Assembly (NCBI GenBank): GCA_037893245.1
Contig: JBAIAA010000432.1
Location: 124,001 to 188,000 of the forward strand
Reading direction: 5' to 3'
Source of the DNA: Crossaster papposus
Taxonomy: Eukaryota > Echinodermata > Asteroidea > Velatida > Solasteridae
Length of the DNA: 64,000 nucleotides
Part shown: in pieces, positions 18,021 to 28,580 of the stretch
Position numbering within the stretch: position 1 is the first letter of the stretch
Layout: each line of letters begins with the position of its first letter
Notes under the pieces: model-generated
What the model was told of the DNA's origin: nothing
What the model saw: only the letters and a program-made list of their open reading frames with translations
The model's database searches: none
Made by a program: the position numbers and the translations under genes

Positions 18021-18118
18021 ATACAAATTATTTCGATCAACCCCCTCCTTACCCGTCGGCGCCTCCTTTAGAGTCGTTTTAAAAAAAAGAAAACCATCAA
18101 CAGAGGGTGCTATTTTTG

Positions 18119-18374
18119 TTAACCCATAGAGGGCGCTCGCAAGTGTTTTTTTTTTTGTGTCACACCAAAATTGAGTTTTTAAGATTTGGTTCAAATTGAG
18201 TTTTTAAGATTTGGTTCAAATTGAGTTTTTAAGATTTGGTTCAAATTGAGTTTTTAAGATTTGGTTCAAATTGAGTTTTTAAGATTTTGTTCAAATTGAG
18301 TTTTTAAGATTTAAAAATATTAAACAAAATTGAGTTTTTAAGATTTGGTTTAGATACGGCTTATCCCTACTACT
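18119..18374 (-). repeat. Right terminal inverted repeat of the Polinton
   Basis: Inverted copy of the left terminus. It has TTAACCCATAGAGGGCGCTC at its inner edge, seven copies of the 25-bp unit with TTGAGTTTTTAAGATTTGG, and TATCCCTACTACT at the outer edge. CAGGA follows immediately. The run of 12 T near 18145-18156 near the inner edge has no counterpart on the left. Confidence 0.9.
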
Positions 18375-18516
18375 CAGGATGACAGAAAAGACCTATTTAG
18401 GAGTAGCGCTGCTCTTTCAATAAGAGGAAGAGGTTAGAAAAATACTAGTTTTGGCCGGGTAGCCGCACCTGGTTAGACATCCACTAATCAGCGGTCGAAA
18501 TAAGAAGAGATATACA

Positions 18517-20860
18517 CTCTAAATATTGGTGCATGGAATGTCAGGACACTATCGTGGACTGCTCTAATTGCCCAAACTCTCAAGCGCTACGACAATGACA
18601 TTGCTGTCCTCAGCAAAACCAGATTATCGGAGTCACACCTGAAAGAAATATGAACTGGTTACACATTTTACTGAATTGCTCGCAACCTGAATACTTTACC
18701 AAGAGGCATGACAGACACATGACACATGCGCGTTAGAACTTAAAATGATAGCTTTGCAACAATCATCAGTGCTTATGCCCCAACAATGTCCCAGACAGAT
18801 GACGTAAAACAAGCATTCTATGAATAACTCGGTACGGTACGTCCTCCATGCAGTTCCACATAGTGACAAGCTCATTCTACTAGGCGACTTCGATACGAAA
18901 GTGGGATGTGACAGTGGTACATGGAATACAATAATAGGTATTTATGAAATGTATCTCAAATAAGCTTCTGCTTCTTTCAAAGTGTGCAGAACATCAGCTT
19001 GTCATCACCAATACAGTCTTCCAACAGACCAACAAGTATAAAACCCTCGTTCTTGTACTTGAATGCACCCTCGCTCAAAACTGTGACATCTATAATTGAC
19101 TATGTTATTGCCCGACAAGCATATTGTAAAGATGTCATTAACACACGATCAATGAGGTGCATACTGCTTGTCAGACTATAGACTCGTGAGAAGCCAGGTG
19201 TCGTTACAGCTTAAACACAAATCTTTATTATTATTATTATTATTTATTCGGCCTTCAACAAGAGGTACAAACATAAATGAACAACATACAATTCCAAATT
19301 ACACTAACATTAAAACAAAACAAAAACAACCTTATCCAAGTTGGCCAGGACCGACAAAAGTATAATAAAACACTTTCACTTGAAAGCCTACCGATCCTAA
19401 CTTGAAAACTGTGACACACAGAATAACATTAAATGTATTTAACAATAAATGTATAAATAACTATGATGAATTTAGCTAAACAGTGAAAAAATACTTATAT
19501 TTACATATTCATATTAACAGAAATAATATTACGGAGCAATTAAAAAAAAAGACATTAAACAAGGGATACTGTCCCACAATCCCATTACCAAGCACTCCAC
19601 CCTTTCTGCAATCCTCTTACCTCATCAAGTCACTCCCTCAACATCCCACCCAACTTGAAGGAACCAACTGAAAAAGCTGAGTGTTGCAGGTTTTAAATAC
19701 ACAAAAACAAGAGACAAACTGCAGCAGAAAACTGCAGAGGCATTTACAGCTGATGCTGGTCATGATGATTCAGATTCTAGTAACGCAGAGGAATCTTTGA
19801 AATACTTACGGTATATGACATAATACAGCCCCAGAAATTCTGGGTTTTGTAAAGAGGAAACACCAGTACTGCTTTGATGCAAATGACGAGGACATAGGCG
19901 AACTTCTTGACAGTATACACACTGCCCACTCTGTTTTCATTTGTGAAAATACGTTAGGTGTTAAGAAAGGTACCTGGAGACAAAGCGTACAGTGCCAACC
20001 AAGCTTGGGCAAATGGTAGGAAGATAAAGCCAAGGAGTAACAGGAAGCAGTCGACAGGCATGACAAAAGCGTTTCTTTGAGGGTTTGAATGCTGTTTATG
20101 GTCCTTTGGTCAGGTGGGTCTACACCAGCAGTCTGCATGCAGTCGACGATAATAAACTGTAAACTGTGCACTGACATAAAAATAAATAGTAGACCGCTTG
20201 GCTGAGCATTTCAATTCTCTTTTAAACCTGGAATCCTCTATGTACAACGATGCAATCAATTCCACCAAACAGCGCCCAATAAGCCATTTGCGCGTGACCC
20301 CGAGTTAAATTTGAATAACATCTGGTACACTGACTTGCTCACACAGCTTGGCACAGTTTAACTTTAAAGTCTCCAGACCAAAGACGCTTTTGCTATATCA
20401 CGTGATTCGGGGCCGGCAAGCCTTACGCGTCATACGCTAGCAACCCCCAGCTCTGGAATGGTCTAGTCTTTTTGTCATTCTCACCCATTGTAAACAATGT
20501 ATTGGTGCTGAGCGTCTCTTACGTAACTATGCAAAAGCTTGCCCCGAATCACGTGATATAGCAACATTGTCTTTGGTCTGGAGAATTTAAAGTTAAACTG
20601 TGCCAAGCTGTGTGAACAAGTCAGTGTACCAGATATTATTTAAATTTAACTCGAGGTCACGCGCAAATGGCTTATTGTACAAGTACTTGGTAAACTGCCA
20701 TCGCTGCACGAGGTGAACAAAGCCATAAATCTTTTGGTAAAGCTCCTGGAGCAGACAGCATTCCAGCATAAATCTACAAGCATGGTGGTCATCTCATGTC
20801 AATAAAACTACCCAAACTATTTCAAACAATCTAGAATGAACATATGAAGCAGAGAAACCC
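18517..20860 (+). pseudogene. Decayed non-LTR retrotransposon (endonuclease plus start of RT)
   Basis: Broken reading frames match an APE-type endonuclease followed by the linker and the start of a LINE reverse transcriptase. Near 18530 is AWNVRTL, then YDNDIAVLSKTR, IISAYAPTM near 18765, SDKLILLGDF near 18865, and a DYVIA segment near 19100. A linker like FDANDEDIGELLD lies near 19860, and VNKAINLL then GKAPGADSIP in another frame near 20715-20780. Many stops and shifts separate these. A block with a minus-strand (ATT)n tail at about 19224-19660 and a MITE at 20277-20677 interrupt it. The CR1-like assignment is tentative. Confidence 0.7.
20277..20677. mobile_element. MITE with about 140-bp inverted arms
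   Basis: Arms at 20277-20421 and 20537-20677 are inverted copies beginning CAATAAGCCATTTGCGCG and including CCAGACCAAAGAC and a CACGTGAT. They differ at a handful of positions. The short centre contains CATTGTAAACAATG. It lies inside the retrotransposon fossil, so it is younger. No obvious target duplication is visible. Confidence 0.8.
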
Positions 20861-20925
20861 CCCACCCCCTCTTTTGTGTTGACCATTGTGTTCCCGGAAT
20901 CTCAGGAATTCCTTTTAGTTTTCAA

Positions 20926-20959
<34 letters not shown>

Positions 20960-21790
20960 AGGTTACAATAGTGTTGAGTGCCTATAAAGTCTAGGGATAA
21001 GAGGGGGGTGTTTTTGTGACTGGTCTGCAGAGATAAATCTGTAATTGTACGTTATCTAGTGGGTATGCCAGAGAGTAGTTGTTTGACTGGCCTCTCCAGA
21101 GCGTAATTCTTAACTCTTTTTCTCCCTTTTTGTGTAAGACACGCATCTGGGGGGTCAGTTCTATTCACATTATATCTGCTAGATGACAGTCAGTGGTTGG
21201 AGTTCGTGGACAGGCAAATACATCAAACGTCTGCAGGCCAATTGGGTTAGACATTTTCTGGTTTTGGCGACGCGATGACTGGTTTGTGTCTTGCAACAGT
21301 GGTCTTTTTGTTTTTAGTTCACTCACTGATTGATTATTACCGGTGATAATAATGACATTTTAGTAAAAAAAAAGTTTTTTGACCTTTGACCTCATTTTCG
21401 GAGGTCAGGATTTGGTCCCAAGAGTCAATAATTATTTTATGTCATCTTCTTTTGTAATTCTGTGCATTTTGACACCAAGATCATCTATATACCATATTTT
21501 GTTGCTGAAATATAATTTTTAGTGATTTAGGCAGGGGTCAATAACCTTTGACCTCTAATAAAAAAATACCCCAACCCCCCCGGCAATTCCTCCTTCCTCC
21601 TTTTTTTTGAGTATATATATATAGTTGTCCATACCCATATGCAAGGTGCACCAAACTCCTCTCCTTAATAATAGGAAACTTTTGGAACATCTCACTTCAC
21701 TGGGGTAACTAGTCAAGGTACATTTAGGCTAACTAGGTTTTATGAGTAATCACTCCTGAAACAAAGACCTCATTCATGTTGTTTTATGTT
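20861..21790. other. Intergenic, with a 33-G run and one dispersed repeat copy
   Basis: No gene is seen. A homopolymer of 33 G is at 20926-20958. The dispersed DR1 repeat occupies about 21345-21600. The remainder is AT-rich. Confidence 0.6.
21345..21600 (+). repeat. Dispersed repeat carrying a perfect DR1 motif, copy 1
   Basis: About 250 bp containing TGACCTTTGACCT (21380-21392), then GGAGGTCA, TTTTGACACCAAGATCATC and a second AACCTTTGACCTCT. It is nearly identical to 26815-27050, and a diverged relative lies at about 26500-26690. TGACCTTTGACCT is the reverse of a direct repeat of AGGTCA spaced by one, the nuclear-receptor DR1 element. Confidence 0.8.
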
Positions 21791-21795
21791 ATATG

Positions 21796-22074
21796 TGTGG
21801 TGACCACCCCAGGTGGCATTTGACATGTAAACAATGTCACGTGGTTTTGTATTACCAATCAGCGTCCGACTTTCATGGATCGCTGGTAGACGGTTTTCTG
21901 TTGTTCCACCGTAGACTTTTTAGCTGGTTCCAAAAGCCATGCCGTTCGCCATCTTGTTTCTCTCGAGTTCTTCGCGTTTTGTCCGGTGATTCATTGTAGG
22001 AGTTTAGTCGAATAAAACATCGTAGTTTTTCTACAAGATTGGGGACTTTTTGTATGAATACTTGCAATCCCCAA
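21796..22074 (+). repeat. 5' LTR
   Basis: Begins TGTGGTGACC and ends AATCCCCAA. AATAAAACATCG near 22010 contains an AATAAA polyadenylation signal. It differs from the 3' LTR by a G/A after CACGTG and a C/T in TCCGACTTTC. Confidence 0.9.
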
Positions 22075-22076
22075 AG

Positions 22077-22094
22077 TGGTGACCCAGACGTGAT
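22077..22094 (+). promoter_or_regulatory. Primer binding site, tRNA-Trp-like
   Basis: TGGTGACCCAGACGTGAT begins three bases after the LTR and ends directly against the gag ATG. It is complementary, with about one mismatch, to the 3' end of animal tRNA-Trp as I recall it. Confidence 0.65.
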
Positions 22095-22961
22095 ATGACT
22101 TCCACATCCGCCGCCAAGTCGGAGCTTTTGAACCCGGACTCTGCAGCGCCGCTGGTCAGTGCAGTGGCTTTGAAACTTCCACCGTACTGGCCCAATGACC
22201 CGGTGATATGGTTCGCACAAGTCGAGGCGCAGTTTCTCACTAGGGGAATTAAATCGGAAATTACCCAATACTCGTACGTCATCTCCTCCTTGCAACCGTC
22301 TATCGCTCAAGAAGTCAGAGACTTGTTGATCAATCCACCGGCCCACCACCCATACACCAAGCTAAAGGAAGAGCTCATCAAACGTACCAGTGAGTCGGAG
22401 CAAAAACGCCTCCAGAAACCTTTGATAACCGAAGAGCTGGAACAACTTCTCGGAGATCGCACCCTGGAGCCTTCAATCCTGAAGCAGTTATTCCTGCAGC
22501 GACTCCCCACTAATGTCCAGCTTATTTTGGCATCGACAAGCGACACCGACATTCAACAACTTGCCAAGCTTGCAGACAAGATTGTCGAAGTTGCGCCGCC
22601 CGTTGCTCAAGCCTGTGCCGCAGTTCCAGCACCGGCTCCATTTGTGGCTGCAGTCAAGCCACCCGCTACATCAGACATGCAACTACTCCAGGCCCAAGTA
22701 GAAAAGCTGACCACTCAAATGGAAATGTTGGTTCGCCAAGATCAATACCAGCGCAGTCGATCAAGAAGTCGTGGTCGCGAGTATAGCCAGCATGGCGGTC
22801 GACGTGACCGTAGTGCTTCTGCATCAGGGGAGAATACTACAGGTGCATGCTGGTACCATTGGAAGTATGGGGACAAAGCTCGTAACTGCAAGGACCCATG
22901 CAATTACACACACGATCGCAATCCCACTACGGCTCAGGGAAACCACCAAGCCAGCGAATAG
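22095..22961 (+). CDS. Gag polyprotein with CHCC zinc knuckle
   Basis: The product, 288 aa, would form the retrotransposon particle. The N-terminal two thirds are capsid-like ([20 protein letters not shown] near 29-48). A Pro/Ala-rich linker, a Gln/Leu-rich helix and an Arg/Ser-rich stretch follow. The knuckle near 250-267 reads C-x2-H-x9-C-x3-C (CWYH then C and PC) rather than the common CCHC. The frame is intact. The stop lies 18 bases beyond a phased slippery heptamer that would feed ribosomes into pol. Confidence 0.88.
   Translation: MTSTSAAKSELLNPDSAAPLVSAVALKLPPYWPNDPVIWFAQVEAQFLTRGIKSEITQYSYVISSLQPSIAQEVRDLLINPPAHHPYTKLKEELIKRTSESEQKRLQKPLITEELEQLLGDRTLEPSILKQLFLQRLPTNVQLILASTSDTDIQQLAKLADKIVEVAPPVAQACAAVPAPAPFVAAVKPPATSDMQLLQAQVEKLTTQMEMLVRQDQYQRSRSRSRGREYSQHGGRRDRSASASGENTTGACWYHWKYGDKARNCKDPCNYTHDRNPTTAQGNHQASE
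22937..22943 (+). promoter_or_regulatory. -1 ribosomal frameshift heptamer GGGAAAC
   Basis: The heptamer lies in the gag frame as G GGA AAC, with CAG, GGA and AAC as zero-frame codons. That is the phasing needed for simultaneous -1 slippage, and the pol frame is exactly the -1 frame. It precedes the gag stop. The same heptamer is used by some retroviruses. Confidence 0.75.
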
Positions 22962-25900
22962 GGGCGACTTCCCCCACTGGCACACCAAATCAATGTCGCC
23001 TTTTCTATGTGTACGACAAATTCACAGCAGCCAGATTCCTGGTGGACACCGGTGCTGAGGTCAGCATTGTACCTCCAACACCACGCGATAGACAATATCG
23101 TCAAAGCGATTTTGTGCTCGAAGCAGTCAACAAGACACAAATTCACACATACGGTGAGCGTTCTGTGACAATTGATTTGGGTCTTAGGCGTGCATGCAGA
23201 TGGATTTTCACAATTGCCGATGTACCAGTTGCAATTTTGGGAGCAGATTTCTTACGCCATTTCGGGTTGCTGGTGGACATGAAAGACAGGAAACTCATAG
23301 ATTCCACGACTAGTCTGAGTGTCCGAGGCATTGCAACGAGCACCAATGTTCTCAGCCCGGTTTTTGTTGGCCCATCACCGAACACTCGATACACGGCCAT
23401 TTTGGGTCAGTTTCCTGCCATCACCCGACCATGCTTCAGGGACGCAAATCCCAAACATGATATCACCCATCACATCCCAACAAAAGGCCCACCAGTGTCC
23501 GCCAGGCCACGACGCCTCGCACCGGATAAATTGAAAATCGCCAAGGCTGAATTCGACCACATGCTACAAATGAACATTATCCGTCCCTCTAATAGCAGTT
23601 GGTCTTCGCCTCTCCATATGGTGCCGAAAGGAACGCAAGGTGATTGGAGACCATGCGGTGATTACCGCGCTCTCAACAATGCATCTGTCCCTGACCGCTA
23701 TCCGATCCCACACGTACACGACATCACTTCGTCACTGCACGGCCGGACTGTATTCTCGAAGGTGGATTTGATTAGAGCATACCATCAAATCCCCATGGAG
23801 CCGAGTGACATTCCGAAAACGGCCATCACCACGCCGTTTGGCATGTTCGAATTCGTGCGAATGCCCTTCGGGTTGAGGAACGCCGCCCAGACGTTCCAGC
23901 GTTTCATCGACCAGGTGTTGCGCGGATTGGATTTTGTGTATGACTACATCAACGATTTACTAATCGCCAGCCATAGCGACGAGGAGCACGAGTCACATCT
24001 TCGTACGCTTTTCGAGCGCCTTGATCAGTACGGTATCGTGGTAAACCCCGCTAAATGCGAATTTGGCATTTCGTCACTACACTTCCTAGGCCACGTGATC
24101 GACCAGGATGGAATTCGGCCACCAGATACGAAGGTCGAAGTGATCCAGCGGTTTCCTGTCCCAGGTTCGACAAAGAAGTTGCGAGAGTTTCTTGGGTTGG
24201 TCAACTTCTATCGCCGTTTTGTACCCCACTGTGCTGCTTTGACACAACCTCTCACCGACATGCTTGCTGGAAAACCCAAGAAAACAATCGAATTGGACGA
24301 CACAGCGCTCGCTGCTTTCGAGGCCGTCAAGTTGGCTTTGGTCAATGCAACTCGTTTGTCCCATCCGCGACACGATGCAGAGTTGTGCTTAATGGTCGAT
24401 GCCTCCGATTTCGCAGTGGGTGGAGTCCTTCAGCAAAAGGTGCATGGTGACTGGCACCCTATCGCGTTCTTCTCGCGAAAGCTGCAACCTGCAGAGACCA
24501 AATATAGCACATTCGGCCGGGAACTGTTAGCAATCTATCTCGCCATTCGCCATTTCCGTCATGTCGTCGAGGGTCGCGCTTTTTCTGTCTTGACTGATCA
24601 TAAACTGCTGACCCATGCACTTGCTGCGAGTTCAGACAGCTTGACTACGTGTCACAGTACACAACCGACATCCGACATGTTCAGGGTAAACACAACGAGG
24701 TCGCTGACGCGTTGTCACGCATTAGCCTGAACACATTCTCTACCACGTCATCATCTCCAATCGATTTCCAGGTCATGGCCGAGCAGCAGCACAAGGATGA
24801 GGACTATCTCCGTCACAAACAGCATTCGGTTCTTCAGTTGCAAGACATTCCGCTAGTCGCTAGTGAGGGCACCCTAACATGTGACATGGCCACTGGAACG
24901 CCTCGACCTTTCGTCCCCAGGGTCATGCGACGAGCAGTTTTCGACTCTCTGCATTCCCTGTCGCATCCTGGAATCAGAGCCACACTCAAGCTGGTCAGTG
25001 CACGTTTTGTTTGGCCCAACATGAATCACGATGTTCGTTCATGGGCTAAAACCTGCATCAAGTGCCAGAAATCTAAGGTGCACAGACATACCATTACGCC
25101 TCTGGGCACCTTCATCACCCCAGACGCCCGGTTCGACCACGTCCATATTGACATTGTTGGCCCACTTCCATTGTCCAACGGCAAGTCCTACTTGCTGACG
25201 TGTATCGACCGTTTTACACGGTGGCCAGAGGCCATTCCAATCCCGGATATGACTGCAGAAACCGTCGCCAGGGCGTTTGTCTGCAGTTGGGTTGCAAGGT
25301 TTGGTACACCATCGACAATCACGACTGACCGCGGCAGGCAATTCGAATCGGCACTGTTCAACGCCTTGATGACATTACTCGGCACTAAGCGCATTCGCAC
25401 AACGGCTTACCATCCCATCGCCAATGGTCTGGTTGAGCGTTTCCACAGACAGTTGAAAGCTTCCCTCAAAGCGCAGGACGGAAACGCTTCCTCTTGTTCT
25501 ACTGGGCATACGGACCGTCGTCAAGCGGGACATTGGGTGTTCGACAGCGGAGCTCGTGTTTGGAACTACCCTGCGCCTACCAGGGCAGTTTGTTGCACCC
25601 GTCAATGATGCCGGTTTAGACCCTGGAAACTATGTACATCGCCTCAAACGCGTGATGCGTCAAGTAGCACCACCACCAACACGACCACACACCCGCACCA
25701 CACAGTTTCACAAGGACTTGTTGTCTTGTACGCACGTTTTCGTCCGGTGTGATCATGTGATGCGGCCACTCGAGCCTCCGTACAAGGGCCCCTATCGTAT
25801 ATTGACGTGAGCGGACAAATACTACACGTTGGACATCAAAGGCAAGAGCGACACTGCGAGTGTAGATAGATTGAAAGTCGCCTATCTTGAAACGGATCCC

Positions 25901-26011
25901 GCAACCGCCCGTGTCGCAACCGCCCGTGTCGCAACTGCCCGTGTCGCAACCGCCCGTGTCGCAACCTCGACGCACTGTGCCGGATACACCTGCATTAACT
26001 GCACCAGCTGA
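22943..26011 (+). pseudogene. pol: protease, RT, RNase H, integrase, inactivated
   Basis: Domains in order: protease with LVDTGAEVS (about 23040); reverse transcriptase with [14 protein letters not shown] and PFGLRNA; RNase H with [10 protein letters not shown]; integrase with an HHCC-type finger (HPG...CIKCQKSK), D in HIDIVGP, D in TTDRGRQF and E in VERFHRQ with the correct 35-residue spacing. Defects: the catalytic box reads YIND (23945-23956) instead of YIDD; a frameshift near 24640 splits RNase H; a second near 25490 restores the original frame; a TGA is at 25808. The frame then runs to 26011 through an Ala-Thr-Ala-Arg-Val repeat. Confidence 0.9.
25907..25967 (+). repeat. 15-bp minisatellite in the pol tail
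   Basis: Four tandem copies of GCAACCGCCCGTGTC (one with C to T) encode a five-residue repeat in the pol frame. Confidence 0.9.
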
Positions 26012-26152
26012 CCAGGACACCGAAGTGAGCGGATAACTCGTTCAGGACGTCACGTTCACTGGCCGTTACACCTTACTCAATTTGACTGTGATTGAACATT
26101 GTACATTGTATATATTTCATTGTTTCGTTCACTTCCTTATGCAGAAGCTCTC

Positions 26153-26161
26153 TGGGGAGGG
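26153..26161 (+). promoter_or_regulatory. Polypurine tract
   Basis: GGGGAGGG lies four to five bases before the 3' LTR, where plus-strand priming takes place in LTR retrotransposons. Confidence 0.75.
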
Positions 26162-26165
26162 CTAA

Positions 26166-26444
26166 TGTGGTGACCACCCCAGGTGGCATTTGACATGTAA
26201 ACAATGTCACGTGATTTTGTATTACCAATCAGCGTCCGATTTTCATGGATCGCTGGTAGACGGTTTTCTGTTGTTCCACCGTAGACTTTTTAGCTGGTTC
26301 CAAAAGCCATGCCGTTCGCCATCTTGTTTCTCTCGAGTTCTTCGCGTTTTGTCCGGTGATTCATTGTAGGAGTTTAGTCGAATAAAACATCGTAGTTTTT
26401 CTACAAGATTGGGGACTTTTTGTATGAATACTTGCAATCCCCAA
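26166..26444 (+). repeat. 3' LTR
   Basis: Same length as the 5' LTR, with two substitutions. Followed by the duplicated target ATATG. Confidence 0.9.
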
Positions 26445-26449
26445 ATATG

Positions 26450-27595
26450 TATATCTCTGGGGTGGTTGTTTGTATATTCAATATGGGGCTCCGAATAATG
26501 ACCTTTGAGGTCATATGTGGCGGTCAATTTGTTATCCTTCATCACAAGAATTTACATTTTTTCTACTTCCAGTGTAATTATGAGCATTTTGACACCAAGA
26601 TCATACATGTACCATATGTAGTTCCCGAGATACAATTCATAGTGTTTTATTATAGGGTCAATGACATTTGACCCAAACAAAGAAATAAAGAAATTTCCCC
26701 TCCCCCTCTGCTCTTGGAATAAATAATAACTCCCATACCCGCCACGTAAGTTGAAAAATTATCCTCTTCGATTTGTTTGGGCCTCTTTTTATATAATATG
26801 GTAATTTTCCTGTTACAAATATGACATTTTAGTAATAAAATAGTTTTTTTGACCTTTGACCTCATTTTCGGAGGTCAGGATTTGGTCTTAAGGGTCAATA
26901 ATTATTTTATGTCATCTTCTTTTGTAATTCTGTGCATTTTGACACCAAGATCATCTATATACCATATTTTGTTGCTGAAATATAATTTGTAGTGATTTAG
27001 CTGGCAGGGGTCAATAACCTTTGACCTCTAATAAAAAAACATTCCCCAACCTTCCTTCCTTTTTTTGGTAGTTGTCCATACCCATACCCACCAAAATCAG
27101 TTAAAATTAGCTTCTTTTAATTTTTTTTTACAGATTGGCTCCATATATGGCTAATTTGGGGTTACTATAGAATCTGTAATGTTGATTTGAACCGGCAATG
27201 AATTTACAATCATATGTACTGGCTAACATTGAAGTCTAATTATGCAATGTGAGAAGCGTTTCGTAACTCTAGTGATAGATCAAGTCACACACTTGGCAAC
27301 TGATGCACCCAGTACTGCATGGGCATTTGAAGTGAAGTAAATCATTTGGTAAATTGGTCAATAAATGCTACCTCGCGATGGTCAACTGTTTTGCTGTGGA
27401 CTGTAATCATAAAAGTCACAATTGGATTTGTGTCCACTTTCCTAACGAAACAACACAAAAAAGCAACTGTAGTGAGTGGTGGCCATGTTTGCGTTGATGT
27501 GATCCTGTTTCTGTGCTAATTACCGGTACAGTTTCTTCAGATCTTACGTAATTGCTTCTTTAGCCAGCTGCTTTCACTTGTGGACTAGTACTTAC
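26450..27595. other. Intergenic with DR1 repeat relatives
   Basis: About 26500-26690 is a diverged copy and about 26815-27050 a near-identical copy of the DR1 repeat at 21345-21600, with TGACCTTTGACCT at 26850-26862. I see no gene in the remainder. Confidence 0.6.
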
Positions 27596-27745
27596 ACTTT
27601 CTAGCTTGTCCATGTGGTTATCTGAGCTGTATTTTATGGCCATGTCCAGTTTGAGATTGTCGGGCATCTGTAATGAGTTCCAGATTGCTTCTAGTCTGTC
27701 TTGGGAACTCAGGGGCTCGGGAATGGCAGAGGTCTGGAGAGATTT
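27596..27745 (-). CDS. Candidate host exon (last seen in this window)
   Basis: A 150-bp, phase 0-0 open stretch on the minus strand. It is preceded by a T-rich tract and GGAAGCAG and followed by a consensus GTAAGT donor. It encodes 50 residues including LSSQDRLEAIWNSLQMPDN and MAIKYSSDNHMDKLES, with the balanced composition of real coding sequence. I cannot name the protein; it may belong to the same gene as the upstream exons through 38732. Confidence 0.55.
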
Positions 27746-27812
27746 CTGCTTCCAACAACAAAAACACAAAGGAAAAATCGAATATTGACAAATTTAAGGA
27801 AACGGCAACACA

Positions 27813-27895
27813 GGGCTGTTAGCTCATTTGGCAGAGCACTAGAACGGTAATCCGTAGGTTAAAGGGCCAAACCCAGTCAATTTAATTGTTTAAAT
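27813..27895 (+). repeat. tRNA-derived SINE fragment
   Basis: GGCTGTTAGCTCATTTGGCAG gives a tRNA-like A box and is followed by GAGCACTAGAACGGTAATCC and AACCCAGTCAATTT. The related minus-strand copies at 33640-33718 and 34625-34690 share the CAGTCAATTT end. The fold is too degenerate for a functional tRNA. Confidence 0.6.
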
Positions 27896-28044
27896 CTTTG
27901 ATGAAACCAAGGATCTCTCACAAAATTCCTAAGGCACTATATAGCGCACAAGTCTATAGAAAACTTTTAGAGAAGATTCAATGAAGAAGCGTTCAGTTTC
28001 AGAGGTGGGAGGAAATCTTAGACAAACAATAAACCAGGAACTGA

Positions 28045-28140
28045 AAACCCAATCCACATGTGGACCAGGGCAGGAATCTAACCATGCCATATACAAAAAG
28101 GAAAGAGAAGAACCACTGCGCCAACCTGACTGACACAATG
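28045..28140 (-). repeat. SINE-like tRNA-type fragment
   Basis: Read on the minus strand it begins GTCAGGTTGGCGCAGTGGTT, an A-box-like start, and contains an AGATTCCTGCCC that resembles a decayed B box. It is similar in layout to the element at 35010-35262. Confidence 0.4.
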
Positions 28141-28429
28141 ATTTTTAATGCTGTTGAACTTTTTAGGTAGGAACATTTATTATTTATTATTAAAAAGAAA
28201 ACTGTATTTTCCTCTGCTTCTAGACACTATTTTTGCAATGTCGGTCTCAAATATATAAGAACATAAGAACATAAGGACAGATTTATAAACACTCATCACA
28301 AAAAATAAAAGGTTTCAACGCCTATAGCACTAAATTCGGCAAGAGTCATTTTCCGAGGCAACACCAGGCTCGTGTCAGTCATGCCCAGTTTGACGCACCT
28401 AATCCAGGATTCTTCGACAAGTTTGCTCC

Positions 28430-28580
28430 TGCATTATTTTGACATTGACCGGGCCCAGAAGCAGGATTGCTTTTTACAAACCTTGATCCGAGACGTGTTC
28501 AGGCTGGCATCTGTGGGTAGCATACCCTGATGTTGCACTGCGAGCCAGTTGCTGACAGATATTTCTGGCCTTGCTTGTGA
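28430..28580. repeat. Dispersed repeat, copy A
   Basis: Contains TTATTTTGACATTGACCGGG, CAAACCTTGATCCGAG, GGCATCTGTGGGTAGCA and CTGACAGATATTTCTGGCC. About 150 bp, with a related copy at about 35625-35790. Confidence 0.75.

Larger units (their letters stand above)
1927..18374. mobile_element. Polinton/Maverick-like virus-transposon, 16.4 kb
   Basis: The element starts AGTAGTAGGGATA and ends with the reverse complement of that. It is flanked by CAGGA on both sides (1922-1926 and 18375-18379). If the final T is counted as flank, the duplication is the 6-bp TCAGGA typical of Polintons. Long inverted repeats bound a gene set diagnostic for the group: protein-primed PolB, retroviral-type integrase, packaging ATPase and capsid-like genes. 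Length fits the usual 15-20 kb. The integrase appears internally deleted, and one gene is split by a nested transposon at 14969-17073, so this copy is probably not autonomous. I found no recognisable adenain-type protease. Confidence 0.9.
21796..26444 (+). mobile_element. Ty3/Gypsy LTR retrotransposon, CsRn1-like, young but inactivated
   Basis: Two 279-bp LTRs differ at two positions. ATATG (21791-21795 and 26445-26449) flanks the element. Inside are a primer site, gag, pol and a polypurine tract. A tRNA-Trp-like primer site and a CHCC Gag knuckle are both hallmarks of the CsRn1 clade. The element carries a catalytic-site substitution, two frameshifts and one stop in pol, so this copy cannot be autonomous. 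Confidence 0.92.

Noticed and set aside
20926..20958. 33-G run as a structural G-quadruplex signal
   Set aside because: Homopolymers of this length are common assembly or slippage features. Nothing next to it suggests function.
22095..26011. Infectious retrovirus
   Set aside because: No env-like frame lies between integrase and the 3' LTR, and domain order and Gag knuckle fit a Ty3/Gypsy retrotransposon.
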